NCBI GenBank assembly: GCA_002189035.1
Contig: NEEC01000009.1
Location: 3,286,001-3,350,000 of the forward strand
DNA: 64,000 bases
DNA from: Utricularia gibba
Lineage: Eukaryota; Streptophyta; Magnoliopsida; Lamiales; Lentibulariaceae
Direction: 5' to 3'
This document shows positions 35,350-48,256 of this stretch, piece after piece (position 1 is the stretch's first letter; every line of letters starts with the position of its first letter). Below the pieces are notes generated by a model. The model searched no databases. It worked only from the letters and a program-made list of their open reading frames with translations, and had not been told where the DNA came from. Both the position numbers and the translations under genes were made by a program.

Positions 35350-37523
35350 TGGTGATTATGGTTCTTCTGTCGCCGGAAGTAGTGGTAGGAGCAGTCCTAT
35401 TTATATCCAAGTCACCACGCGGAAGCCATGGCGCTTTTGCCAACGAAGGGCAACAGCAAATTATAGCCTTTTTTTTTCTTTTGTAAATTCACAGAGCCAT
35501 TTTCTTTTTCCGTTTATTAGGAGGCAAATAAAGTAGCACTTTTTGGGAAGACATGAATATAGTTTTGGGTGTGAATAGTGTGCGAGTGGCATCGCCTCGA
35601 AGAGCTCCATGGCGATAATGAAATCATCTTGTCAAAATCTGGGATGGGTCTCTGCATTTATGTCGCGATTGGCAATAAAGAAGAATCTGAATGAAGGGAA
35701 TGGGATGGGCGTCGGCTACAGTCACAAGGCACCACAAGTTGAAGGGAAGGGAAGGGATGCGTAAATGAGATGAGATCATGAAGATTCTGATTCCCGGATT
35801 CACTTTTCCAAACACACACACTTGAAAAAAACTGCATCTTTTCAGTATTTTTGCATGTTTCCATGAAAGCTGTTCGTTTATTCCTTCCCTCTGGGTCTCA
35901 GACAACAGGGGCAGTTAAGATTCGCAGATTTTAACTAGTAATTAGCCGAGCACATCACTGGCGACTCATGATTTGATGATGTGAGGCCCGGCCAGTTTGG
36001 TGTGTGAACAAATCCAGATTTCCGGGTTTCATGCTGAGGAAAACGCACATCAGGTCGGCGAGTCGAAGAAAAGTGGCGTGTAGTGGAGCGGCGAGCTCAG
36101 GAGACCAAATGATTACATGGAGAGGAGCGCGTGGTGGCTTTTATTGGTGTCCAAATAATTGCCTCAAGCCACACCATGTAACTAACGAATTGGCTTTTAG
36201 AGTCGGGGTTGGTCTGAGGGTGCCTGAGACACATCTCGTAGCCAGGGCTCACACCCATCCTGTTTCACCACGCATTGTCATGCATACATACAATGTGGGG
36301 TACCAGTGTTTGAAGATGGCTGTGGGAGAAAAGGAAAAAAGACAAGCAAAAGGGAGGAGGAGTTTGAGAAGAAGAAACAGGGACAGCAGCAGCAGCAGCA
36401 GGAGGGGGAAGTAGTGTAGTGGGAGGGAATGAAAATGCCTGAGCCGAGGCAAAACATTCCCTGCAAAATGTTGTCCCCTTTTCCTTTTCTGCTGCCCATA
36501 CGCTCTACACGACTCCGCATCATAACCAGTCCCCTCTTTTTCAAACTATGCGCTCATCACCTTTTCTGCTGCTGCGTTCTGCCTCGGACTCGGAGCATCT
36601 CAAAATATAGGCCCGGCCCGGCCCGGCCCGTCACGGCACGGCACGGCCCATCTCTCGGCGGACTGCAACACGGCCATGCTCCAGGCCCATTCTGCAGTCC
36701 TTCTTCTTCTAGTGCTACCGCTTCTGTTCTGTTACAAAGAATATCGTCCCCTCGGTTTTAGGGTTGTTGAAATCGTGATCGTCGTCCACTTTCAATTCAA
36801 CCGAGAAATGCATCATATTTGACCTTGCTCGTGAGGTCCATATCATCAATCCAATCGTGCATTGTATTTCCTATGTCGGATAAGCTTCCTGCAGATCCCC
36901 AAATCCTTGTCCCCCCAAGTGTTCTTCCGACACCAGATGCAATTTAACGTAATTACAATCCTTCCTTATTAGTGACCATGAAAGAGGATGCACACCGTCC
37001 ACTCAGTGCAGTGCAGCCCAGCGAGGCGAGACGGAAGGCTGCAGGAAAAGACGAGCCATCGGGATTGCAGTTCGTCGATCCCCAGAAACGGGGGGACCCG
37101 CCACTCGGCGTGGTTTCATTAAGAGGCCCATGTTTCCCGGGATTACGATAATAAATCTGAAAAGACGAGGTGGTTAATGATTAATGATCTTTTTTACGTT
37201 CGTCTTTCCTGTGTGTCAGACTCGGGGGCACTGGTCCCTAGATTCTTCGCGCATTAATCGCCGTTACTTTCTCCGTCAACACTCCTGACGGCGAAGGCTG
37301 GTGGGGAGTGGGAGTGGGAGTGGTGCTTCTTGAGCGAGCTGTGCTGCTGCTCTCGCCTTATTGCTCCTTTGCCCGGCGATTCAGCTTGGTATGTTTTAAT
37401 CAAGAAAATCTCTGCACCGCCATTGTCCCCCATTAAACAGAGACCCTAAGTTAGATTGGCCGTTCGCTTCTTCTCCAGGGGAAGAAGGCAGCTTCTCATC
37501 ATTGGCGTAGAGGAGCACCGTTT
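35350..37523. other. Bidirectional intergenic region between LAX and thaumatin-like genes
   Basis: No gene recognised in about 2.2 kb. It contains the GGCCC tandem stretch listed separately and scattered GGCCCA site II-like motifs. Confidence 0.45.
36610..36630. repeat. (GGCCC)n tandem stretch
   Basis: Four consecutive GGCCC units followed by CGGCA repeats to about 36645. GGCCCA-type site II elements bind TCP factors; whether this array is functional is unknown. Confidence 0.6.
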
Positions 37524-38861
37524 ATGGATCTGTACGCTTGTTGTTCGCTCTTCCTAGTGGGTCTTAACCTGTCTCTGCTTTTTCCTGGAGGTAATTGGGA
37601 CTGTTCTTCTGCTACTCCAATGGGTTTCTAAGCGTGATATTAGTGTTTTCTTGTTTAAAAATCGAGTCTTTGAAGCTGCGTTTTCACTGTTTTCATGTCA
37701 AGAACTGATTATGGAGCGCTGCTTCTAAAGAAAATGAGGGATTTCTGATCTGGGTTTTCTTTTTCTTGGTTTCTTTTTTCCGCTTCTTCAGCTGTATTTG
37801 GAGCCAAGTTCACGTTTGTGAACAAATGTGAGTACACGGTTTGGCCTGGGATACTTTCTAACGCCGGTAGCCCAAAGCTTCAGAGCACCGGATTCGAGCT
37901 TCGGCGAGGTTCGTCCCGGACTTTCGCTGCACCCACTGGCTGGTCTGGCCGATTCTGGGGACGAACGGGCTGCTCATTCTCCGGTGGATCCGGCTCCTGC
38001 CAGACGGGTGATTGTGGCTCTCGCCAAGTCGAATGCAACGGCGCAGGTGCGGCGCCTCCGGCCACACTCGCGGAGTTCACTCTCGGAACAGGTGGTTTGG
38101 ACTTCTACGACGTTAGTCTCGTCGATGGTTACAATCTCCCCATGATCGTCGAGGCGACTGGGGGTTCCGGCACCTGCGCTACTACCGGCTGCGCCACGGA
38201 TCTAAACCAGTTGTGCCCGTCTGAGCTCCGAGTTAGCAGCGGGGAAGCTTGCAGAAGCGCGTGCGAAGCCTTTGGTAGTCCGGAATATTGTTGCAGCGGC
38301 GCGTACAGCACACCCAACTCCTGTCGCCCCTCCGTTTACTCCCAGATGTTCAAATCAGCGTGTCCCAAATCTTACAGCTACGCTTACGATGATCCGACGA
38401 GCACTTTCACTTGCGCTGGCGCCGATTATACGGTCACATTTTGCCCTTCTTCCCCGAGGTACCTAAAAATGGCTTCTTTTACCTAATTTTGCCCTATCTT
38501 TGCAATTTCTTCTTCGTCATTGGTCGTTGTGTTCCTCTCCGTGTGCAGTCAAAAATCCTCCATGGATCCAAATCCAACCGCAACAACAGAGACATCTGCA
38601 ACTTCTACCGCCGGTGCATCTCTGTCCGGATCGGAGCCAATCAGCATCAGCTATTCCGGATCTGTCTCCGGCATTGGCGTACCCGGGGCGGACCTCGGCT
38701 CAGACCCAGAACCGTACTCCCATGACTCCCTTGTCGATGGATCAATGGTGGCTGATTTGGCAATGGGGAATGCTGCAATATTCCTGAATCCTTCATTTCT
38801 CCATTCATGGGGCTTCGTAGTTTCCGCTATTTTTCTGTGCATTTTTATGAACGGCAACTAG
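37524..38861 (+). CDS. Thaumatin-like protein (PR-5 family) with C-terminal hydrophobic tail
   Basis: Three exons: 37524-37590, 37792-38458, 38549-38861; 348 residues. A signal peptide (MDLYACCSLFLVGL) is followed by the thaumatin fold: FVNKCEYTVWPGILS, the signature GRFWGRTGCSF, LAEFTL, LDFYDVSLVDGYNLPM, CRSACEAFGSPEYCCSGAY, SYAYDDPTSTFTCAGADYTV. The R-E-D-D acidic-cleft residues are retained. After the fold comes a Ser/Thr/Gly-rich linker and a final hydrophobic segment (WGFVVSAIFLCIFM), which suggests a GPI-anchored, cell-surface TLP rather than a soluble PR-5. Intact. Confidence 0.95.
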
Positions 38862-39243
38862 TTCAGATAGTTTTAGTTGAATGTCCTAGCAGGGTAATAC
38901 ATCCCTTTTTCCGGTATTGTTACTTCACTACTCTGGTGCGTTGTCTATAATCATGAAATCACTCTCTTCCCCTTTCATCCAAAGTTTTCATCTTGGAGAT
39001 TATGTTATGTTACCTTTTGGTTGGAAAGGGAACGTTGATGGGTTGTTCAAAGTGATGCATGAGAAAAGTGTAAAGGCTAAAGGCCACGCCTTTGCTGAAG
39101 TGGGAAGCATTATCCTCAACCCCTGTATGATTCGAGGAGTATCTTTTCTACAATTTCGGCCATAGCACTCTTTGATAATCAAACTGAGTACAAGCAAGTA
39201 TTCTAGAGGCAAATTATAGTCTGAGATGGCAATAATAACCGAG
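38862..39243. other. Shared 3' flank, convergent thaumatin-like and GH10 genes
   Basis: 382 bp between stop codons of opposite genes. Nothing else seen. Confidence 0.45.
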
Positions 39244-41441
39244 CTAGAGAATGATGTTGAAGTGTTTGGTTTCTTTGTTTCTATTGAGCGAGAACGTGGA
39301 TTCTACTGTTTTGTTTCCTTTACTTGCAGATACTTTATACTCACCCAGAAACCCGAAGAAGGAATAGGAGCCGTGATTGTCTGTCTGGCCTTGTAGAATC
39401 CCAGTTTCCCACTCCTTCAGGAGCATGTCTACCGTTTCACCAGTTGGAAGATTGCTGAAACCATCGTCTGTGAGGCACATCTGGTAGCAGCTGCCACGGC
39501 GAATGGCCGCCCACAGCATTATTCCATCGACAGCGGGATGTGAGAAGCATTCCCTCAGAACTTGCTCGAGGTAAATGGCCTGCAATCAGTTAAAAATATT
39601 GGTGTTCAAGATCATTTCAATCCTTTATGGAAGAAGTGACCTGTTTTCACTGACCTGCACTTCCTTTGAGTACCTTTTGCTTATATCAACTTCTGTTAAC
39701 CAAATAGGAAGCCCGAGAGTATCCAACTTGTCTATGATCGCCCGCATCAACGGAAGGTTCGGTTCGTCGAAATGGCCTTGAAGTCCTATACCTCCCATCT
39801 TCACCCCTCCAAGGTTCAGCTCCCTCATTTTTGACACATATGAGTCTACTGTTGAGTTATCATCGGTGCAAGTCTCCACCACGTTGAACTCGTTCATAAA
39901 CAGTGTGGCCAATGGATCTGCCTCATTTGCAGTCTTGAAAAACCGGGCGCTGGCATTGGGACCGAGCCTTTCTTCATAAAAATCATAATGCAGCATCTCA
40001 TTGTTGACATCCCAGTTGATGAAACTCTCTCCATATTGGTTCATCAAGCTCTGTATTCTCGAGGCAATGGCTGACTCCAGTTCAGATGTGTTGAGGTTTA
40101 GAACCCATGGTGGAGCGTACTTGGGATTCTCCCAGAAAATGTTGTGGCCTCGGGCAACTATTTGGTTCGACCGGACAAATTCCATCATCCGATCTGGTAC
40201 ACTGTAGTCTACTTGGCCACGTGTGTGCTCTGTTGCATTCCACTTCAGCTCATTTTCAAACACTGCTGCATTGAACCTGTCCACAAACCATTTCTGCGCC
40301 GCGGCAACAGAAGTCATGAGGATCCATGTAGCTTCAAATTTAGGCAAGTTTTGAAGCAGCACTAACCTGGTACGCTGAGTTTCCTATTATAGATTCTGCA
40401 ATGGCAGATCCAAATGGGAAATCCTTGGAAACTTGCTCCACTCTTATTGAAGCTCCCTGGTTAGAGACTCCCCGTTGATCCGATACATGGATGGTAACTG
40501 CTCGCTTTCTTACCTGTGAATGATCTTGCCATGAAACCAAAACTTCTTTGTTCATCAGAATGTATGTAAATGCAAGCTCTCGCCTGGTTTATCTTCATAT
40601 CTTGGTTCATTTTCCATTCTTCTTCTGTAAAGGGCTGCAAAGAAGTGCTTGCCATATCTAGATTTATGTTCCTTCCATCCGAACTCTGACATTTCAGATG
40701 CTTGAGTTTCAGTTCCACAAAAATATATGATGCTACACATTTTAGCTGGCAAGCATATCATACCGTAATGCGTATGGTGGATGCATTCGACGGGGACGAC
40801 AACACGAATCCACCCTTAAGAAAAGACCAGCAACCCCTTTTCGCGATCACAGTCCCTATGCATCCCAGTGTGGTCGTTTCTGTTTGTAGCGATGCCCTCA
40901 TCAGAGCCGAGTCTGCGTTTCTTAACTTGATCCAAGCTGTTTTGCACAAGAGATTGTTTAGTAATGTGTACAGAATATCGAGTTGGAAAGGGAAAATCCC
41001 TGGCATAGTAGGCAATGCACTCACTGGAAAAGCAATACTTGGAGCCCTTGTCAAGATTTGGGAGAGAAAATGCGAAAGCAGCAACATGATCACCATTGTT
41101 CTGTACAATCTTCTTCAACTTTGGCTGCTGATCTTTGAGTACCCCTCCTCCATACAACGGTTCTTCATATTGCAGCTTACACTATTCAACAACACAGAAA
41201 GATATCAAACTCCCGTGTATGCAAGTTTCTGCAACTGAACCGAGCCAGAGAAGCAATGGCAAGAACACAAACCTCAGTGTAGGCTGAAGAATCATACAGG
41301 GGACCATCTGCAGGCAAACATTTACTCATAGCAGAAAAGTGATAACGTAATCTGCACAAGAATTGATAGCGTACCATATGAAGAAACGGGGATCGGGCTG
41401 CAGAAGAAAAGAAGGACCAAACTGAACAAAACTTGATGCAT
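39244..41441 (-). CDS. Endo-1,4-beta-xylanase, GH10 with N-terminal CBM22-like domain
   Basis: Secreted wall enzyme acting on xylan. Eight exons: 41441-41375, 41307-41273, 41175-41025, 40936-40764, 40685-40584, 40513-40367, 40293-39655, 39579-39244; 549 residues, phases consistent. Signal peptide MHQVLFSLVLLFFCSPIPVS. CBM22-type module: YGGGVLKDQQPKL, FAFSLPNLDKGSKY, GTVIAKRGCWSFLKGGFVL, ASTSLQPFTEEEW. GH10 barrel: FENELKWNATE, RGHNIFWENPKYAPPWV, acid/base Glu in NWDVNNEM, HFDEP, nucleophile Glu in LPIWLTEVDIS, and AVDGIMLWAAI near the end. It resembles plant RXF12/AtXyn-type xylanases involved in xylem or secondary-wall remodelling. The intron after 40584 appears to use a GC donor (CAG|GCGAGA). 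Confidence 0.94.
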
Positions 41442-42634
41442 TTTCCTCTCTACACAAGCTCCAAAAGGAGAGTTTTTGGAAGATGGGTATGGGAGAAAAC
41501 AGGACATTTGTAACAAAAAGACAAGAATCACGGGTGTCCTCAGAGAGGGTACAGAGACCACCAACATCATCTTTCTGGATTTGAAATACGAGTAGAGGAC
41601 GCAAGCGGACGCTGGTTCATTCGGAATTTAGATGTGGTATTTGGACAGTTGAACGTTGTGGTGTAAGAAGCATGAAAATAATGAATAGATGCCCGGAAAC
41701 ATGCTCACGTGTGTTGCCTTTGTACAGAAACAATTGAATTGGTAGACTTGAACTTGGAGCCAAGTTTTCATACTGCTGCTTTACGCGTCGGCCTTCCCAG
41801 TTCCCACACAAGACCCAAGCAGGACAACGTTCCTTTCCGCCTTGAGAATCATATTCTCACTTCACTGTTCACTTGGGCCGTGGGCCGGAGCTCGACGGTG
41901 GAGAATAAAATCAACATGATGGGAAGGGGTTGGGCCCAACTTATGTTTGTTGTCGACTGCGAGTCAATTCCCTTCCCCACCCAAAAAGTAATAAAATAAA
42001 AGGTGAGGGAGCCGGAATGCAATTACTGAGACTGTGGGCCACCACGGCAGACGTGACCGCGGGGCCCACTATGAAACTCAGTCCTCCCGTCCCGACCGCC
42101 ACCCACCTACCTCTGGCGCATAATTTGCATGTTGCCGGCCGGCGAGTTGGTGGGGTAGGCTGGGCGTCGCTTTTCAATCCGGTTTTCCAGCTTTTTGTTT
42201 AAAAGGGTGTTTGGTGGTGAATATCGTAAGTTGGTGGAGGAGCGGAGCCCCCTGTGGGCATTCCTTCCAACCACCTCACCTCCCCCCTTCTTTGATTTCC
42301 ATCCTCATGCATCTTATCCGCTCCCTTGTCTCTTTCCACAGCGAAAAGAGAATAAAAAAGAGGATTCCCATTTTCAGCTTCTTGTCCTCAGCTCACCTGG
42401 TGCCAACGTGGAGATTAATCCTGACTACCCCAGGGTCTGTGTGCTTCCAAGATCCTGGTTTACGGTTGATCCAGTTATTGTGTGGAGGGAACTATGATCT
42501 CACACTCTGGGGGTCGATGTGAATGACATATGTGGTGCTTGTAAATTCGGTGCAAGCTTGAGGATGAGACAGCACTGATTCCTTCTTTTTTTCTTTACAT
42601 TGAATGGCATAATTATAAATCACGCGAAAAGTTT
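41442..42634. other. Intergenic
   Basis: 5' flank of GH10 and 3' flank of the MYB gene. No supported gene. Confidence 0.45.
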
Positions 42635-43316
42635 TCAAATGAGGTTGCTGAAGCTTAGAGCTTCGGAGTTGGAATTCAGGCCGAGGAAATCATAGCCCGA
42701 TATCACTCTGTTACAGCTGCAGTCATCGGTGTTGGTACAGGCACAAAAGGACGCCGTGTTGTTCAGGTTTCTCCGTGCCGGTCCCTCATCATCATGATGA
42801 CGTGGTGGGCTGATGCGGAGATCGAGATTCAAGTCCGCTCCTTGGCTGCTCTCCCGCTCCTTGATGGGACGGTGCGTAGATGGGTCGATCCCCTGGCTCA
42901 GAAGCTTCCTCCTTATGTGTGTGTTCCAGTAGTTCTTGATCTCATTATCCGTTCTCCCCGGTAACCTCCCCGCGATGAGGGACCACCTGCGGTGTTTCCT
43001 TGTCTTATTCAGAGCGAAGAGGAGGAGTATGGAAGGGAAGAAAATGGTTTTACTTGTTTCCGAGGAGGCTGTGGAGCTGAACGATGGCTTCCTCTTCTTG
43101 GGGTGTGAAGTTGCCCCGCTTGATGTCAGGGCGGAGGTAGTTGATCCATCTGAGACGGCAGCTTTTCCCGCAGCGGAGGAGCCCAGCGGCCTTGGGCATG
43201 GAGCGCCAGCAGCCTTCCCCGTTGGCTCGAATATAGGCTATGAGGCGCTCGTCTTCCTCCTTGGTCCAGGCCCCCTTGTTGGAATGAGCTTTATCGCAGC
43301 AGGGGGATCTCCCCAT
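42635..43316 (-). CDS. R2R3-MYB transcriptional repressor, subgroup 4 (MYB4/7/32-like)
   Basis: Two exons, 43316-43054 and 42986-42635; 204 residues. R2 starts [20 protein letters not shown] and R3 ends [15 protein letters not shown]-terminal subgroup-4 marks: the LxLxL EAR repressor motif in [11 protein letters not shown], a Cys-rich [11 protein letters not shown] element, and the GYDFLGL motif. Such factors repress phenylpropanoid/lignin genes through TOPLESS. Oddity: the bHLH-interaction signature in R3 ([DE]Lxx[RK]xxxLxxxxxxLxxxR) reads [10 protein letters not shown], with the Leu and the Arg/Lys positions replaced by Ala and Gln. Intact otherwise. Confidence 0.95.
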
Positions 43317-44228
43317 GAGGGCGGGCGGGCCGTTCTTCTTCTTCCTCCCACTCCGTCTCCGTCTGCGTCTGCGTCTCGTCTGCGCTGCGTGTTATATACA
43401 TAGAAGCGCAGCAGGAGGTTGGGTTCCACTTGAAAAATGGAGCCCAAGTAGCACCACAGAAACACAACATCGCAACAGAAACCAGCGACAATGTCGAGTT
43501 CGTTACGAGCTGACTTCATAACCCAGGACACTGATGCACCAACTACTACGTACTATAAAAACATCATCATCATCATCATCCAACGCGCTTTTTTATAACA
43601 ATTTCAAAGTAACTAAAGCTATTTTTTCCAAAATATGAAAAAAGCCCTCATCTCTATTTCTGTTTTTATTTTATTTTATTTGTAAACAAAATCAAATTTT
43701 TAAATGATACCGGTATGGTAGTTAGGCGCCTACCAAACGCTTTCAAGACGGGCCGTGAAAGAGACACGTGGGCCACTGCCTTCATTATCAAGCCCGCCAA
43801 CGCTAATGGGCCATGTATATGGATCTGGGCCCACGAGAAATCATCATTCTTCAGCGTGTGCCGCAGGGGACTCCCCGAAGGCATCGGACACCGAAGGGGA
43901 AACGTTGACTTTTGGCGATGGCGGCAGAGGCATCTTCAGACGAGGACTCCTCGTCGGAGCAAGATCGAGATGAAGATCATCGTCTGAGGTGCGGCGCTCG
44001 TCGACGACGAGAAGAATTAAAACCGGGAGGGAATCTTTTCCAAAATTATTTATATTTTTTTGGAGATGAGATTATCGCAATTCTGTGACAATCATCACTG
44101 CAAGTACTTTCATTTCATGTGCCCATGCCTACGCTCATGATGCCACAACTCCACTACTTATTTGCTGGTGAGCTTCTTAAGCGTCAGATGCACAACACTG
44201 AATTCAGAATGCTTGCTACTCATCCTCT
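43317..44228. other. Intergenic, MYB promoter side
   Basis: Contains a (atc)n microsatellite at about 43563-43580 and one W-box core (TTGACT, about 43905). TATAAAA at about 43554 is a candidate TATA box for neither gene with certainty. Confidence 0.4.
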
Positions 44229-46403
44229 TCACAGCTTCGAAACGGCCAGACCTGCATCAAATGGGTTGCTTCAAGTTTGAGGTTTGGCAGGGAGGGCACA
44301 GGGATTTCAGTGTAGCGCACCTATTTCTTTTGAGTTCACAATGCTTGGGCAAGCAGCTGGAGGTGGAGACTTTTCGTCCAAGAACGGCTCCACGTTGTTC
44401 GGGTTGGACCAAACTGGGTACCCTTTTATCTTCCCCTGTGTCATACAACCAGAAGAAAAGGGCATGGATCCAAGTTATGTTTGTTTACATTTGCTGCGTT
44501 TTCTCGAGGTGCAGTTCCAATGGTGAGAGGTATCATACCAGAACGTTGAGAGCAGCCAGAGTTGCCATTCCTTCACGAGTCCACTGCATATCAGGCACAG
44601 TGTGAAACACAGAGCATGATTCACTGTCAGTGGAGCCAAGGTGGTCGTAGGTACCTTTGAGGCAGAGGCTATGTGAGGTACCACAACTGCATTTTTCATT
44701 TCCGCGAGCCCCGGTTTCATGTATGGCTCATCCTGCATCAGGATCGCGCTTGATGTCTCTCACATGCAACCAAGGTGTCTCAGAAAAGGGAAACCATACC
44801 TCAAACACATCCAAACCAACCCGGAACATGGGATTAGCCTTCAAATGTTGGACGAGAGCGACCTCATCCACAACTGGCCCCCTGCTGCAGTTCACAAGGA
44901 CGGCTTCCTGATGATTTCAAAGGTTTCAGCACTGTAATAGATTCATCAACGGAATAGCCCAGATAATGACTTGCCTTCTTCATGATCGCAAGACGCTCTT
45001 TGTTGATAAGGTGGTAAGTTGTTTTGTCCAGCACGGGATGAAGGCTTATCTGCAAAAGCACCAAATTAATGTGCCACCACTTCAAGATCACCTAACTTGC
45101 AGACGAACTTACCACATCAGCCTCGCGAAGCACCTCCTCCATTGTCGAAGCTCTCTTCCAGGTCACAGGCTCTTCACCATTGGCTTTCAAAAACTGACCA
45201 TAAGCTGGAATTGCATGACAGAAAGTGAAAACTGCTGCTGCACTGCATTTCGAAGGTAGCATACATCTCAAGATCAAAAACACACATACCAGTAACAAAC
45301 TTCTCAAGACGAGTAGCTTGGTAGAGATCATAGTAGATTAAGTTCATTTTGAAGCCTTCAACCTAATGCATACACAGGGAAAGAGTTATTCTTCAGCAGG
45401 TTTCCCAGGAAGGATCACGCCATTCTTTTTAGTTACCATCATTCTAGCATATGCAGACCCAATCCGACCGGCTCCGATTACTCCAACGGTTTGCCCTTTG
45501 AGCAAGTTTCCCACAAACCTACAAGCAAACACGATTCACCTCAGGCAGGCTTTAGTAACCATGAACAAAGTAAATTTTGAAGGATGAGCGACAAGAAATA
45601 AATAAGGTATTCACAGATGAGGGAGCCATCCATCATATCTTCCAGCCCTCATGAACTCATCGGCCTCAACTATTCTTCTCGCTGCTGCTAGAGAAAGCGA
45701 GGCCGCAAGCTCAGCTGTGGTCTCTGTGAGTACACCCTGAGCAGGTGACCATACAGATTTCAATACTTGGGAGAACCGTACACGACGCCTCATAATAAGA
45801 CATAGATAAAATAAAATAAAAAAAGTTTCTTGCTGTAGAATCTTGAAGAACTACCAACTGAAACAAGGTTTCGATAGAATATGAGAGCTCACTGGTGTAT
45901 TTCCGACAGCGACACCGTATTTAGTGGCAGCCTTGGTATCAACATTGTTATAACCTACAGCCATATTGCTGAATGCTCTGCCTCCGGCGCGGCTCAGTGC
46001 AGAAAACAACTTCTCGCCCCAGTCTTCGGTCAACTAAAAGCATACCCAGAAAACGGTATCAACGAGCACTCTAGAACCAGTGCGTGGTTAATTTCAATTT
46101 CACCTCACCTGTCCAATGACTCCATCGCATCTATCGCCAATCAAAGAAATGATGTCCTCAACAGAGAGTATGGTTTTACTCTCAGTGCATATCTGCGGGG
46201 GAAAAAAAAGAACCAGAGTTGGGGCAACAAGCAAAATGGATCAAAAAGAGAAAAAAAAATTGAGAAAGTAAAAAAGTTACTTCGAGACGGCAATCTTGAT
46301 CGATCAATAGATTGATCCACCGAGTACCCGGCATGGATTTGGTGCTTACAATTCTGTATCTCCCATTGGGATTGTAAACTTCGACTTGCAGGGGCCTCGC
46401 CAT
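44229..46403 (-). CDS. HPR1: Peroxisomal NADH-dependent hydroxypyruvate reductase (photorespiration)
   Basis: Reduces hydroxypyruvate to D-glycerate in the photorespiratory cycle. Thirteen exons between 46403 and 44229, all in frame. Motifs: QVEVYNPNGRYRIVSTKSMP, TEDWGEKLFSALSRAGGRAF, NAD-binding GVIGAGRIGSAYARMM, the catalytic Arg in NCSRGPVVDE, the active-site Glu region GLDVFEDEPYMKPG, and the PHIASASKWTREGM His. The last mini-exon (44251-44229) encodes GLAVSKL, giving the PTS1 peroxisome signal SKL; without it the frame ends at a stop within 12 bases, so splicing of this exon decides targeting. The intron after exon 8 (MKK|E) uses a GC donor near 44974. Confidence 0.96.
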
Positions 46404-48256
46404 GGGAGACAAGCTTCAATCTTTGGCAGCGAGATGTAGTGAGTGGTGTGCAAGCATAAATGATACTGCTAAAAAAAGGGTGGCGGCATGGACTGGATAA
46501 GGCATGTGCTTCCTCTCAGGCCCGCCGCAGCAATTTACTGGCTTGGAGGCCGCTGAATTTTCGCTGGATAAAGAGACCGCAAGCGGCTGACACGTAACCA
46601 GGGAAGCTATCTGCACGTCCGGAAACATGGGGATGTAATGAAACGACACCAAATATTTTCGAAATGAGAACAAATAACATTTTTGTTACATACAGTAGTA
46701 GTTACCATAAATAAAACACATTTAACAATCAATTTGATTTTATTCCTAATGCCATGGGCAAGCTTTTCTGGCAGAAAGTTGATAATGGTTCATCCATACC
46801 GGTCTGGGCTTTCAGGCTTTGGGAATTGGGACTTGATCGACTCGGCTAGACACCTGGGATGTACAAGCTGGCCCTCTTTACTCTTCGTTTCTGTGTTTTG
46901 TGCACGGTAAGAGTGATATTCAAAGTCTTAATATGTGCTAAAATAAAAGAGTGTTGTTGGTTCTGATATCAGGCTTACCAGACTTTAGCGCTGGAGGAGG
47001 TGAGAAAGGTCAGCTTCCTCTTTGCAGCCAGCTGATGTTTGTATTATTGAACTTCAGGCTAGAATGGAGCGAACCGATGCATGTGAAGTTCCAGTGGAGT
47101 GTGCGGTCTGGAAAAGTCACTCTCGAACGTTTTAGATACTGATTTACAGCACATTTCTGTTTGAAATCATCCGGAGAAAGAGGTGGTCATATTTGGGGCG
47201 ACCCAGTTTGAATGCCTGGTGAAATTGTGAGGGTGTCATTACTGCTCTTCTCTTGTGTTGATGGAACAAGTAGAGGCGGTTTTATCTTCCAGGCTGCAGA
47301 GACGAAAGTGATAATCTTGTTGGGTGCTTAGACCATGGGCATTCGATCCAGATATCAGTTTTCATCGTGGCCTCCTCTAATTTCATTCCCCCACAAACAC
47401 GTTACTCTGCCTCCACCCCCCGCGTCCCAACTCTCGCCGAAGGGGAATCCCACCGGAGATTTCTTGGTCAGAACTGAAGGCAGAAGAGGGTTTCTTGGTG
47501 GTGGAGAATTCTGAGCCCCAGAATCACATCCAACGTGTCCAGGATAGCAATAAATTCTGTTTATTTCTATATCGCCGGGATCACCGCTCCATCCAGGACT
47601 CGTCGTTGATGGACGGCTTACGGTGGTCCGACTTCGCTTTGTTTGTTGCCGGCGGCGCAGATCGATCGAAGGGGGTTCTGAACGGGGTGAGCAAAGAGAA
47701 GTGTAGGGAGATGAATCATTTGCGTGTGCAAAACTGCTGACCATTTGATGTTTTCATCTCTGGATCCGACAGTTCGATCTTGTGTTAGTGTGCGAATGCG
47801 GGTGGGGGGGGGGGGTTGTGTCTACATCGAATTAACGGCAGAGAGTATGGCGCCTGCGGTTGTATCCCCAGGCACAGATACTTGAGAAGGAAGAAGAGAG
47901 AACAGGCCAGCAGGCAGCCTCTTCCATAGATGCAGGGATGAATTACACACAACTGCGTGCTGCTCTTCTGGGTTATTTTGACCCTTTTGCCCTCCACGTG
48001 GCGGGCCGGCTGCTTATTAGTTTGGGCGGCGGATTTCGGACAGGAAGCATCGGAGATCGAACCCACCGGCGTCTCTCGTTATTTCCTCTCATCCTGACTT
48101 TTTTTAGGGTAATTTTTATGTTTTCAGGATATCCGTTAAATTTCGCATAGGACTCTTGGGGTTTGTAGTGGCGTTCTATTGATTTCACTTCTGTTCATCC
48201 CACTTTTTTTGTGTGTGTTTGTAGTTTAGGGTTCTTGATCGCTTATCCGGAGTTCG
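46404..48256. other. Intergenic between divergent HPR1 and DSK2 genes
   Basis: About 1.85 kb. Open frames on both strands near 47350-47745 are compositional and match no domain I know. A 12-G run lies at about 47804-47815. Confidence 0.45.

Noticed and set aside
35986..36420. Possible gene upstream of LAX
   Set aside because: Open frame ends in Arg/Ser repeats from a purine-rich simple sequence; no splice sites or homology.
47355..47744. 129-codon minus-strand open frame
   Set aside because: Pro/Arg/Ser-rich text without domain, intron or start context; likely chance in GC-rich DNA.
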